Below, in pieces: positions 28,243 to 41,117 of a DNA stretch of 64,000 nt. Position numbers and translations under genes: made by a program. The first letter of the stretch is position 1, and each line of letters opens with the position of its first letter. The DNA is from Circinella minor (lineage: Eukaryota; Mucoromycota; Mucoromycetes; Mucorales; Lichtheimiaceae): contig JAEPRB010000047.1 of NCBI GenBank assembly GCA_016758965.1, forward strand, positions 124,001 through 188,000, given 5' to 3'. The notes beneath the pieces were generated by a model. It worked only from the letters and a program-made list of their open reading frames with translations, did not search any database and was not told the origin of the DNA.

Positions 28243-28740
28243 TGTTACGTTTTGTTGGTAGCAAGACCTTCGGAGTAACGTTAAATGAGAAAATTAGGGG
28301 TTAAGCAAATAAAATGTTCTTGAATAACAGAAGATAGTACATTTTATAAAAGACGCTTTTGTTTGTGTCACCAAAATTATATGCTGAAGCTGGAGTTCAC
28401 GTTTCGGTCTTTTTATGGCTGAAACCACTAATAATGATAGTAAAGAATAATCTCTTAGTTGATCAAGATAATCAGACTGATAATTATAATTTGTTTATAC
28501 ATTGAATTTAAAAATTTGAAGATAAGATATTGATAATAATAAAGTAGAAAAATGAGATAAAAGAAAATTGTGAACTAAAGATATTTAAAAACTTAAAAAT
28601 AAAAGTGGGGAGAATTCACATAATGGTGAACTTGTTACTAAATAAAAAGAAAAAATAAATTCAATGAGGAAATCTCAACAAATACAATATATATAAGGAA
28701 ATAATAAAAATGTATTGATTGATAAAAATGGAGCGTAACA
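28243..28740. mobile_element. Solo LTR of a retrotransposon (498 bp)
   Basis: The element starts TGTTACG and ends CGTAACA, a perfect 7-bp terminal inverted repeat of the TG...CA type found in LTRs. It is flanked by the 4-bp direct repeat CTAT (28239-28242 and 28741-28744), a likely target-site duplication. A second, more worn copy is at 57313 onward; both share GTTGGTAGCAAGACCTTCGG and GAAACCACTAATAAT. No internal gag-pol sequence is present, so this is a solo LTR left by recombination. Confidence 0.8.
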
Positions 28741-28745
28741 CTATT

Positions 28746-28964
28746 TTATTTTACTATCTTACTGTCTTTTTCAAGTATTTTTCTGATACGTAATACAATA
28801 TCATCTGTAATATTTAAATGAGGATCAATAGCTACGAACTTAATGCCTGTCGTATCAACTCGCTGACCATTAGCTTCTCGTACTGTACGATTTTCCTCTC
28901 GTTTAATTTGCGCCAAGAAAATTAATTTTTGGGTCGCTTGATACAAATTTTGCGCCCAAACCAT
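28746..28964 (-). CDS. Small hypothetical protein (72 aa)
   Basis: An ATG-initiated frame with balanced, protein-like composition: an N-terminal NLYQATQKLIFLAQIKREEN segment, then a charged stretch, then AIDPHLNITDDIVLRIRK. The last segment resembles the DPxLDIT end of OmpH/Skp-family proteins, but the frame is far shorter than that family and the likeness may be chance. The stop lies two bases before the 3' side of the solo LTR target duplication, so the LTR inserted just behind the gene. A TATATAA-like motif lies near 29088-29094, about 120 bases upstream. Existence and function are uncertain. Confidence 0.35.
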   Translation of the reverse strand: MVWAQNLYQATQKLIFLAQIKREENRTVREANGQRVDTTGIKFVAIDPHLNITDDIVLRIRKILEKDSKIVK

Positions 28965-30090
28965 GTTAATGATTAAGAAAAATATAGTACATAATAATAC
29001 TCTTGGTATCCACTGTTTTAGTAGAAAATTGTGTTATTATTTCAGTGATTCAATATTATTATAGCTAAGTATGACTATTCCTTATATAAAATAAGACTTC
29101 GGTCTAGCCGGAGTATAATAGCATTTTTCATGTTTCAATTAATAAGTATAGTTATATGCTGCACTTCCACAATTTATTTTTACTGAAATTCGAATAACAA
29201 GATTATTAGACTACCCCTTACATATCATGGTATAGTCAAATTGCTAGAAATTCATCAGAAAAAAAAGAATATATTGAAGCGTTCAATGTGTGATCGAAGT
29301 ACTTCGTATAAATGTATAAAATAAAGAAGAAATAATATACTATGTGATTGTATATTTAAGTAATAAATTGTATGAAATAGAATAGAAATATGGGTTGTGG
29401 GAGTTCTTATATTCAGGAATATTACGTCTGAATCCACAAAAGAGAAATCTTATAATGAGTTTAAGAGGCTTTATGCTCAAAGAAAACTATTGTCAGGTCA
29501 ATTATTTAATTGTTTAAAAGACTAAAAGATTTAAAGGTAAAAATAGAACTAAAGAACTGAATTTTATTTGAAATAATTTAGGGGTATTTATACTAATTGC
29601 TTCGTCGTAAAAGTGTCGTAGCTTCGACAGAAAAGTGTCGCAGCTTCGACATAAATGTGTCATTGCTTCGACATAAATGCGTCTTTGCTTCGACACAAAT
29701 GTGTCGCAGCATGCTCCAATAATATCATGTAATTTGGTACTTTGTGATACCTTTATCGGTGATATAAATAATAATAATAATAATGATAATAATAATAATA
29801 ATAGTGGTAAAGAATAAATATAATAATGATGAGGGTAATTTTGTTGATATAAAAATGTCTTTAATTTTTATACGTTACAATATCTACTGCACTTATGTTT
29901 CAATAATAACAAAGAAAACCAGATTAAGTAGAGTTAGAAAAAACAATCAATGTTCTTTTTATAACGATTACGTATACATATTTGTTAATAGCACAAAAAA
30001 AAGCAAAAGGTAGAAAGTAATTAATTTACAAGAGAGGAAGATAAAGGTGTATATAAAATTATGTTAAATGAATAATAAAAAAGTGAATAT
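28965..30090. other. Intergenic with minisatellite
   Basis: No gene is seen. The region contains the five-copy 22-bp minisatellite at 29599-29708, an ATA/ATAATA-rich tract near 29767-29830, and otherwise A/T-rich sequence leading to the 3' end of TLP4. Confidence 0.55.
29599..29708. repeat. 22-bp minisatellite, 5 copies
   Basis: Five tandem units of exactly 22 bases start at 29599, 29621, 29643, 29665 and 29687, each beginning GCTTCG. Most units end in TGTCG plus a few bases, so TGTCG and CGACA arms pair across unit boundaries and can form a series of small hairpins. A truncated sixth start (GCATGCT) follows. Confidence 0.9.
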
Positions 30091-30768
30091 TTAAGGGCAG
30101 AAAACGATTTCATAAGTTTCAGCCTGGCACATAAAAGTAGAAGCAGTATCATCGTAAGCATATGAGTAAGGATCAGAACAGGCAGCCTTAACAGCATTAG
30201 AGTATTCATTGGGACCGCAGGTATCAGGAGTGTTGTGAGCGCCAGCGCAGCACATTTCATCAGTACCAAAAGCAGAGCATGCAGATTTACAGCCAACAAC
30301 ATTGCCATTGTTACCATAAACCTTCATTTCATCAGGGCAGTAAGGAATATTTCCACAGGCAGGAGCGCCACAACGATAGTAATCATCGCTGTCTTTATTC
30401 CCATTGACAGGATACATCTTGATAGGCAAGTTGAAACCATCGACAAATGACAAATCGTAATAATCATAACCACCATGACCCTTAAAAGTAATTTCGGCCA
30501 ACGAGGCTGGATCAGCAGCACCAGCAATGGCACTGCACGAATTACCATCACAGTCGGAACGACCCCAGAAACGGCCTTGCCAGTCAGCAGGGAGATCATA
30601 GGTATATTGAGAACCCTGAGCAACAACTTGGGTATTAGGTTGACTTTCCCCATTCTTGAGTTGACCGATATGTACATCAGCCCCGCATTGGTTCTTGACA
30701 GTGATTTGAGTACCAACGGCAAGACTAGCAAGGGTTACAATGAATAGAACCTTAAGAGAAGTGTACAT
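30091..30768 (-). CDS. Thaumatin-like protein 4 (TLP4), intronless
   Basis: A single exon of 225 residues with signal peptide (ending near LAVGT before QITVKNQC), 14 conserved cysteines, [13 protein letters not shown] and [13 protein letters not shown]. It is clearly a paralogue of TLP1-3, but the intron they share after the DDYY/DGSKY region is precisely absent: YYR runs straight into CGAPAC. It is separated from TLP3 by the GH17 gene, the solo LTR and the minisatellite. Its upstream DNA does not resemble the 4-kb units. A secreted glucan-directed role is inferred. Confidence 0.94.
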   Translation of the reverse strand: MYTSLKVLFIVTLASLAVGTQITVKNQCGADVHIGQLKNGESQPNTQVVAQGSQYTYDLPADWQGRFWGRSDCDGNSCSAIAGAADPASLAEITFKGHGGYDYYDLSFVDGFNLPIKMYPVNGNKDSDDYYRCGAPACGNIPYCPDEMKVYGNNGNVVGCKSACSAFGTDEMCCAGAHNTPDTCGPNEYSNAVKAACSDPYSYAYDDTASTFMCQAETYEIVFCP

Positions 30769-30832
30769 GATAATAAAATTATTTGTTGTGCTATGAAGAT
30801 CAACAGAAAAAAAAGTTGGATAACCACTACCT

Positions 30833-30840
30833 TATTTATA
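30833..30840 (-). promoter_or_regulatory. TATA box of TLP4
   Basis: TATAAATA on the minus strand, 65 bases upstream of the ATG, matching the octamer of the other three TLP promoters. Confidence 0.7.
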
Positions 30841-32458
30841 TATAAGAAAAATATCATTGATCAAATGTGCCTGGATCTTTTTTCCTTCTCCGGCTTCTTC
30901 TTCGTCGTTATTATCCTGACTTGATCGCCGCTAATTAACTCGCAAAAATTGGCTATGTTTGTCGGATGTTTCAAATCCATTTTGTTTTATCAAAATGTTT
31001 CAGGTCCATGTACTTGCTACTAATGAAGAGATAGAATATTCTGTCATTTTTCTTCTCCACTTTATTTATTTATGCAGGGGGGAAAACATAAAAAAAAACA
31101 ATCTGCATAATAATAGTTGCCTACATTTAGTCTATTATTACTGTTTTCCCTGTAATGCCGACAAATAGAAGAGAGTGTCAGTGCGTTATACTTCGCTTTG
31201 TCTACTTGTACTACTTTTCATATTTTGTAATTCTCATGATACCATTATTACCCCGGGAACAAGGTACCCGATCAACCGGATTTCCAAATCGTTTTTTTAA
31301 AAAAAAACACTATTACGTTGATCGACCTTCCTTCATTTCTTTTCTTTCATCAACAATTCGGAATCAAATATTGTATTTGACTCCGATAATAAAGAGGTTC
31401 TATAAAATCATGATCCGGCTTACTTTCTTAGTCGACTAGTAACTACCATTAAAAATATTTTATAATAGAAATAAATAAGTACAATTAATAAATAAATATG
31501 TTGGGTATTTACTTTTTCAAAAAAAAGATATCTACATCATTTTCATTATGAGAAATGACAAGATGAAAGAAAAAGGTACCAAACTTTGTGTGACGGAGAC
31601 GAAAATCACAAAAACAAAAAATTTACTAAAAATGGCTATTTTTTATTCTCTTTCAAAATTACAATAATTATGAGTTAGAAAACGCTGGATAAAAGAAGAA
31701 TGTGAGACAGAGAGACTCAATAATAAAAGACATAAGAATATATAGTACTACTAATTTAAGTTTCCTATTTATTGCATTTCATGCCAGTAAATAGATAAAA
31801 AGAGCGGAATCGATAAAAAAAACGAGCATAATAATAATTAAAGTTAACTTGAAGATTAGATTCAAAATGCTACTTCTTTTCACATGAGGTCTCTTTGGAG
31901 TGTGAAAAAAGCAAAAGTTTCAGTTGTTCCAGGTATCTTAATTATTCAGTCTTCTCATCATATATATCGCGGTATAACATCGCTCTTGATCAACTTATGT
32001 TTTTTTTTTCTTCGTTATTCATATTTTTGCTCGGGATAACCAGTAACGTAATAATAAACATTTGTAAGCCATATTTGATCGACTCTTATTCAAAAATTTA
32101 AAAAGTATTCCAAAACAAGACTAGTATATGCCAGTAAGATAACAATTTTACCCATAAACGAATCTTCAATTGAAAACAGAATATACCATCAATACTGTTA
32201 TATATTTTGTTATAATATTAACTTGGAAGAAAAAGTGTTTCATTATTGAGTTTTGCCAAAAAGTGACACACACATATATATACACTATATTTTCCAACAA
32301 ATCACAAAGCAGTAAATGGCATTTCAGGTGTTGGCTGCAACCTACCATAATAAAAATATATAATTAATAAGTAAAAAATAAAGGACATAATAATACGTGT
32401 TTGATTGAATAAAAAAAAATTTGAGGTTTTATCAGTTAAAATTTTTTATTTAATATAT
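30841..32458. other. Intergenic region
   Basis: Promoter side of TLP4 on the left and 3' flank of the dioxygenase gene on the right. It contains scattered A/T runs and no open frame with protein-like composition. I see no gene or repeat that I can support. Confidence 0.5.
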
Positions 32459-33895
<1,437 letters not shown>

Positions 33896-34710
33896 ATTGA
33901 AGGCTTTTTCCTTTTTTTGTTTGGTACAAGCCCGTAGATATGAAACAATAAGTGAAGTGATTTAGCGTGGTAAAATACAATCCTAAAACAATTGAGATAC
34001 CGACGATTCTTGTTTATGGTGGGTGCACGGCTCATAAAAGATAGGAAAACGATTGCATAATAGCAAGTTTCTTTTTTTGTGTGTTGTACAAAAAATATCC
34101 ACGACCCATGACCCTTTTTATCAAGACATTAACATATTAATCAACATGTAAGCAAGAAATTAGAATAAATATTAAATATACATGTTATTTTTTTTAAAAA
34201 AAAAGTACTCCGATGTATTACAATCATGATTTACTGTTGGTTTATTAAGAAAAAAGAGCATAAAAGTTATAGTCAAACATAATATTAGCACATGTAAATT
34301 GTGATAAAATAGATACAAAATACAATTTCAAAACATTTAGAAATGAAATAAACCATACAAACGGAAAAATTATATTTAAACTGTAAAAAAAAAAGAGGTG
34401 GGAAAAGAAAGAGCGTGAAAAAAACAATTACAAAAGAAAAATAATAAAGCTTAAATGGTATGTGTTGTTGAGTTTGCGGCAAAAAAAAAAAAGGATGATG
34501 ATGATATATTTTTTTTAAAAGAATATATAATAGGGAGTTATGTGTGGAATGATGAAGTATATACAAAAAGAAAAAGGAAGTTTTATTCAATGAGAGAAAA
34601 GGAGCGAAAGAGATGCCGATCACCATTCTTTTCCGGAAACTCCCGTTTTCTTTTTTTCATGCTGAAAAATTTATTGTCATGAAATTTATGTAGAATGATG
34701 TTTGCATTGC
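33896..34710. other. Intergenic region
   Basis: Short promoter of the dioxygenase gene, then the 3' flank of the GATA gene. Open frames here are A/T-run translations. No gene is seen. Confidence 0.55.
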
Positions 34711-36141
34711 TTATTTTTTTTCACGACGCGACTTTCGACTCCGTGGTGACTTATGAATAGAATGCCCACTCCTATTACGTTTCTTAATCACATCTGTCTT
34801 TAGACTTAATGGACGAACAACGCCATGAAGTTTAAGAAATAGTCCACATGCATTACAGAGGGGTTCCCCAGCACTATCCCTGCGCCATAATGGTGTATTT
34901 TGAGTTTCGCAATTCGTGCATCGGATGTCGCTATTATTGGTCAAGTCTGGCGTGCTTCGACCCGAAGATGATTTGTGTGGATTATGATTGGCTGATTTCT
35001 TGGTACATGTCTTTTTGTTGGATTTATTAGCTCCCCTCGACGTTTTGCTGTTTTTACGCACGTGCCGCCTTGAGTGTTGTTGCTGTGGTTTTTTACCAAT
35101 CGACCAATCAGGGTCGCTATCGTTGTCATCCTCGTCATCTTCTTGTTCTTCTTCTTCCAACTCCACTTCCTCTTGTTCTTGTTGTTGCTGTTGTACTAAT
35201 AATAGACTTTGATTATCTTGATTATAATCTTCTTCATCCTCTTGATCATCATAAAATATTGTAGTAGGGAGTGGTGACGGTGGACGATGTACAAGTTCAA
35301 GTTGTCTTGGCTCAATTAATTCATCATCAAATGTTGTATCCAATGGTGTAGTTGGTTTGTTGTCTTCGATACTACTGGCAACCGAGGCTGGTGAAGATGA
35401 CCATGTGGGTGATGACGCTAAAGACGCGTCCATAGGTAACATTTCTTGTGGCGAAATCAATGTTGACTCTTCAAAGAAAAGTTCTGAACTATTGCTAGAT
35501 GATGTATTGGTATTGGTAAGCAATACATCGCATGCCAGCGGTGAAAGAGTTTGAAGTGGATGGATGTGTGAATGGTGTTGCTGTTGCTGTTGTGTTTGTT
35601 GTTGATCTTGATAGTGCTGTTGTCCTTGTCCTTGTCCTTGTCCTTGTCCTTGTCCTTGTCCTTGTTGTTGCTGTTGCTGTTGTTGAAAATGCTGATAGTA
35701 ATGATGATGGTTATGCTGTTGCTGTTGTTGAGAATGATGTTGATACTGTGAAGAATGCAAGGGTAGAAGAGACTCAGAAAATAAGGACGAAGATTGCTGT
35801 TGAAAATTATAGGGTGTTAGCATCCAGTCTTGTTCTTTTTGCAAGGCCCAGTTATTCTGATTGTCTAGGGTAGTATTATCCAATGAGCATTCGGGTGTAA
35901 ATGAAAAAGAACTTTCGAAACCATTCATTGTTAGTAAGTCAGATGTGTTTGCATTCATCATATCCAAGAGAGCTTGATCCAGAGATTCATCCAGAGAAAC
36001 GTCAATGGTAGGAGTAGCCATAGGAATGGGTGTCATGGTAACAGGAATTTGCTGCTGTTGCGATTGTTGCTGTACACTAGAATAGTCTACGAAAGAAGAG
36101 TGCTGTTGTTGTTGTTGTGGATGACGATGGTATGAGTACAT
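34711..36141 (-). CDS. GATA-type zinc-finger transcription factor
   Basis: A single-exon gene of 476 residues. One class IV GATA finger lies near the C-terminus: Cys408-x2-Cys411-x17-Cys429-x2-Cys432, with TPLWRRD and [13 protein letters not shown], followed by a basic tail (VIKKRNR ... RKSRREKK). The 17-residue loop and [16 protein letters not shown] resemble fungal nitrogen regulators of the AreA/NIT2 group, though the long N-terminal part is not conserved. That part is Gln-rich, including a poly-Gln run followed by a Gln-Gly dipeptide repeat, and a strongly acidic stretch near residues 315-345 that could activate transcription. It is predicted nuclear and to bind GATA sites. The exact regulon cannot be told from the sequence; nitrogen control is the first guess. 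Confidence 0.93.
   Translation of the reverse strand: MYSYHRHPQQQQQHSSFVDYSSVQQQSQQQQIPVTMTPIPMATPTIDVSLDESLDQALLDMMNANTSDLLTMNGFESSFSFTPECSLDNTTLDNQNNWALQKEQDWMLTPYNFQQQSSSLFSESLLPLHSSQYQHHSQQQQQHNHHHYYQHFQQQQQQQQGQGQGQGQGQGQGQQHYQDQQQTQQQQQHHSHIHPLQTLSPLACDVLLTNTNTSSSNSSELFFEESTLISPQEMLPMDASLASSPTWSSSPASVASSIEDNKPTTPLDTTFDDELIEPRQLELVHRPPSPLPTTIFYDDQEDEEDYNQDNQSLLLVQQQQQEQEEVELEEEEQEDDEDDNDSDPDWSIGKKPQQQHSRRHVRKNSKTSRGANKSNKKTCTKKSANHNPHKSSSGRSTPDLTNNSDIRCTNCETQNTPLWRRDSAGEPLCNACGLFLKLHGVVRPLSLKTDVIKKRNRSGHSIHKSPRSRKSRREKK
35640..35672. repeat. Hexanucleotide Gln-Gly coding repeat in the GATA gene
   Basis: The 6-bp unit CTTGTC is repeated about six times on the plus strand, coding a Gln-Gly dipeptide array next to poly-Gln in the GATA factor. 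It is prone to length change. Confidence 0.8.
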
Positions 36142-39100
36142 TTTGAACGTTTATATGTATCAATAATGTATGCGTTTGAATGGCTTTTGTATATATACAC
36201 AAAGATATATAAAATAGAGGTTCGTTATATAAACTTGGGCGAGAGAGAAAAAAACGCGGGAGAAGAGAAGAAAAGAAAGAAAAAGGAGGGAAAGGAGGAA
36301 ATCAACCGCCTTTTAATGCTCTGCGTCAACTGACGAGAGGATCATTGACAATCGCTACTACGAAAAGTTCTTGTGCTACTCTATTAAAAAGTCCCCTTCT
36401 CTCTTTTTCGAGATGGGGGGATGATACACAAAAAAAAAAACACTTTTTTTTACTCCTTTTTGGCACCACTTATTTTATTATTATACTACAACAAAAACTT
36501 CATTAGTATCATATATGGCGCCATTGCCCCTATATACTCCGCCATTTTTCTTCGCTTTCATTCATTGATTTTTATTTTTAAATAGCAAATAAAATACAAA
36601 ATGGCGTAGGTAATAATAAAAAGGTGAGGAATAAGAATAAATATATAAAATTTACAATGTAAAAAGTGTCATATGCTTTTTAGAAACGAAAAAGTGAAAT
36701 GGGGGGGTACAAGGTTTTTTTTATTATACTTTTTTTTACTTTAAGTAATAACTCAATTTGGATGTGTTTTAAAAAAGATAAGGAAATGAGCATAATATAA
36801 AATAAACATAATAAAGAACAACTTTATCAGGAACAAAAAAAAAGAAGCATTCTTAGTGGTGCTCGATAAGGTAATCGCTTATGATAGCAAAACTTGTTTT
36901 TAATTTCATTTCATTTGCTGATACTCTTATCACTGAAAAGTCATGCGGTGATTCTCATACGAAAAAGCATTGTCTACACACATCTTTAACTTATATGTAA
37001 TAAGAAGATTACCAATGCTCTTTTACTCTGACCGGGAATTACTCTCCGTCTACTCGTGCTAGCATAAAAAATATATAAACCCCAATGCTATGTCATAGGA
37101 GCGTGAACTATTTTTTTTGAATTATTTTAATTTTTAAAATAAAATGGGTATATAAATAATTATAAAATATTGTCCACATGGCGATTTTAGAATAATTTTT
37201 TTTACCACGACTGTCAAGACACAAGATTTTGTAAATTTTTTTATTACTGCTACTGTTGTTGGGGAAGCCCAAGAATATATTTAAAATAAATAATGCCACA
37301 AGTAATAGCAACGGGAGATAGAAAATCTTGGAAAGAAAAATCAAATTCAGCGGAATGATTGGCTAGTATCGGGTTACATCGGGTTATCGCACAGAATACA
37401 ATAACCAAGATATGTAGTTGATGAGGGACGTTGATCCCGTCTTTTCGGGTTACAAAAATAACTCTTTTTAATGCATTGTTTTACGGCGATCTCTCTCTTT
37501 CTTACGCTTCCGGAAAAAATTTCCTAAGGGGTGGTACAATTCAAATGGGCTAAAGAAAACAATAATAATCATTTTACCCGCTCTTTTTTATTTTATAATT
37601 CTGTCGTATATTGTCTTGTTTATCGATAAGTATCCTATTTTAGAAATATATTGCTGCTTATTGTTATTTGTATACGGTACTCACTTGACCATGATAATAA
37701 TATTATATTGTGTTTACAAGAACAAGTCACTTTAATTTATAAGACCTCTTTTTCGGAACCAACAATAATTTTTGTCTTTTTGCCTACTCGCAAAAAAAAA
37801 ACTCAAGTGTTTCTATTTCACTAACTCGCATTGATAAAAAAAAAAGTATATGACTTTTGTCTCTTCAGTCGCATGTTATCATAATAATCACATGATTGTT
37901 TTGCTTACGTATGTACATTATTTTGTTTATGCTGCATAAACATTTAAGCAAAATGTCGTGCATCGTTTTGTTAGCACAGCTTCTTATCTTTTTATTCACC
38001 TAATTCTTCTTTGAAAAGAAACCGCTTTTGTTTTTGTTGGTATTTGACGATCTGGGTATAAAACAAGTGATCAAAGGGTTTGTATTTATTTTATCTTCAA
38101 ACGTTAATATATCCAAATCAGGAACCATTGGTAAAAATACGAAGTACCACGAGAGTCAAAAGCTCCTTTTATAAGTCTGTGCGGAGGCATTATAACAACA
38201 AACCAAATTAATTACGAAAGAGTATAGTCTCGTTACGTATGGTCATCGAATGACAACACTTTTTTTTCACCTTCCGTCTTTTTTATCTACATTATATTTC
38301 GAAAAATGTTTGAGGAATAGATATATGTGCTTTTATATATATCATCATTATACGTTTAGCCTGTGACCCTATTCTATGCAGATTAATTAAAATACCACTA
38401 GAATTAAATGAGTGTTGTTTCTTGATACAATATCAGGAATTAGCGCTTTGAAGCGTTATTTTACTAATACATATAATTTTATTAATCAAAATATATACTA
38501 CATCTACATTATAAAGCTTCACAATATTTTTGACTTTGGAAAATTGCCTATTTGGTTTTTGCTCTGAACTATAAACCAGAACTTGTTGTTTTTAACAAAA
38601 CCATAATTGATTTTTACAATGTGGGAATATATATATTGACAATATCAAAAATAATTGACCAAAAAATCGATCCTGTTACATCCTATATAGTACTTCTTGG
38701 TAATTGATGCACTCGGAATAAACATACCTAAGGTTATTGTATACAAGCTATGCAATTTTCGTGTGAATTTGCTAGCAAAGGTTTTGTATCTTTTTTTTTT
38801 TTTCAAAAAACTTGAAGGGCAGGGAGTCTTAGCTTTTTGAATATGTGTATATTAAATTAAGTTATAGGTTATTACTGTCTTATGTTTAATTTTATATCTT
38901 AGTAGTACAATAGAATAACGTAGGAGATTGTGGATCATCCATAGGTAACAATAGACCCGGCTTTATCCTATGTGCAAATACTTAAACTTTCGAACCGTGT
39001 GCGTGAGAGCGGTTGCCGGGTTTCCGTAGTATAATGAATAAACTTATTACTCTTAATAGATAAGCCTTCAATGATTTGTTAACGTAAAAGCCCAAGCCTA

Positions 39101-41117
39101 AAGATAAACAACAGGAATACTACACCAGTAAATATACTGATCCCTTTTTATATTTTGCTACATTATTATAATATACATTCTATTAAATAGAGAATAAAAG
39201 CAGAGGATGTCAAAGAAATAATTTCGATTTACAGCTGCTTACTATAAAGTTTCTAACTAAAATAGTATTGCTTTGGTTGACCAGAATAATATCATACGTG
39301 TGCTTGTCTCCATTAGCAGCCCAGGGCATTGTTGCAACATAAAATTAAGATGGTAAGACATATCTTTATAATGTCTTGTCTATACAATAAGCTAATTAAT
39401 AATTTATAGGGTATTACACAGAATATCGTTTAATAAATTAAAGATACGGTGAGAAAAAATTGAATATCGGAATCTCGATTCATGCAATTATGTAGTTTTG
39501 AAAAGGTAAACCGAAACCATAACTCTTCTACGTAAATCAAAAGAAATCAGGTATCATACACTGTGCAAAGTAATAGCAACAAAGTTTTTGCCATTATAAA
39601 TTCATTAAAACAACCGAATATAATAAATCAGCAGCCTTTTTATTGTTACTAATAACCATTTGCGCGTTAAATTTCTGAAATCCCTTGGTGGTACATTGAT
39701 TACTGCAAGTAGTACTGCGTCTAACAATCTTATCTTCGTTTGATTTCTATCTTTTTTCAATATTATTTACTATTATATATATTCCGTTGTATTGCGCGAA
39801 TTATTATATACACATTTTTATTATATCTAAATAAGTTTTTCGAAACTTCACCGCATTTATTAGAAGATCAAAAAATTCAGGTTTTTAAGCACTACGTACA
39901 CAAAAATAAATAAATAAAAACCAACAATATAGTAACGTAAGCATGTTATTAATGCGTTGGATCCGTAAAATAAAGCACTGTTTGACAATTGCACACATTT
40001 ATTAGTTTTAACGCTCTTAGTCAATTTTTTGAATTATTACAAATTATTTACGACGACGCAAGATAACATTATATTTAATGATCTCTGTACTATATCATAT
40101 GCTAAATTTATGCTTTTTTTCTATGCAACATAAAAAAATCCATGTTAGTACTGAAATGACTAATACAGCAATAGATCAGCGAGTATGCAACCTGTTTTCT
40201 ACTAGTATATACTAAATATGCTTATATCATTTTTTTAATATATAGCAATTAGTCTTCATATCAATTTTGGTAACTTTTACCATTTGTGGTCGTGGTAGTA
40301 CGTAAATTCTGAAATTTTTTCTACTTATTGTTGTGTGTGGAATTGAGAAATTGTATAGCTATATTAACAAACTTCTCCTTATAAAGGGTACCTGACAATA
40401 TATTTAGCTTAAATGGGAGAATGTATATAGCTCTTTCAATATTAAACAACTGACAATGAAGTGTCGCTCATAATCATTGTTGAAAAGTAATAGAATATAT
40501 CTTTCTTGCATCAAATCAGGAAAAAGCCACTGACCAAAATGGTAAAGTACAGAAAAAAAATAAACAGCAGAAAAAAATACAAGTGTAGTTCATGCAGTTA
40601 AAAGATCGATTAAGTTAAAGGAGTCTAGAAGGTTGCGCGGATTTATAACATCACTTATTAGTTTGAATTATAATAAATGATTAATTTCGAAGTGGATGAA
40701 AAGCTATATAATATTTATGCTGTTACTTTTGCACTACCCAATGTATAATGAATTCAGAGTAGCATGAAATATACATCATATATCTGAAGAGATCTTGAAT
40801 TATAAATGTATTGAATGTTTAATTATGGCACGTGGAATAACTGTGTTTCGACTATGGAATCATTATCAAACGAAAAAAAAAACCATGGACAAATATATCG
40901 TTACACCAATTTATCATAAAAAATTAAGGAGTCAGAAAAACTTATAGTAAATAATTAAGTGGCAAATCGGTCACTCATCGTCACCAGACGTAACCAAAAA
41001 CCTGCATGATATTTTACTGCTGTCGTACCTGGTGAGACCAGAAAACCCTTTTTATTTTCCTTTTTATTTTCTTCTTCTTTTTTTTTTCTTTCTTTAACAT
41101 AACGATATTACATTGTC
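36142..41117. other. 5-kb gene desert
   Basis: The first kilobase is the promoter of the GATA gene and is purine-rich near 36240-36300. The rest has no convincing gene on either strand. A 78-codon frame at 37108-37344 (minus) has one hydrophobic stretch but no other support. A nested inverted repeat lies at 38955-39021. The density of long homopolymers is lower than in the first 15 kb, suggesting older, more decayed DNA. Confidence 0.5.
38955..39021. repeat. Nested inverted repeat (possible structured RNA)
   Basis: An outer 7-bp arm ACCCGGC (38955-38961) pairs with GCCGGGT (39015-39021). An inner 5-bp arm AACCG (38993-38997) pairs with CGGTT (39010-39014), directly abutting the outer right arm. 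It is unusually GC-rich for this desert. The nature is unknown. Confidence 0.4.

Noticed and set aside
29599..29708. Possible CRISPR array
   Set aside because: Units are contiguous 22-bp tandem repeats without unique spacers, and the genome is eukaryotic.
35532..35873. Open frame on the plus strand over the GATA gene, rich in Val
   Set aside because: It is the antisense of the Gln and Gln-Gly repeats; composition is an artefact.
37108..37344. 78-codon minus-strand frame with a hydrophobic stretch
   Set aside because: It has the composition of AT-rich chance frames (Ile, Lys, Phe, Tyr, Asn), and nothing else supports a gene.
39018..39075. tRNA with an A-box-like GTAGTATAATG
   Set aside because: No B box at the right distance and no cloverleaf.
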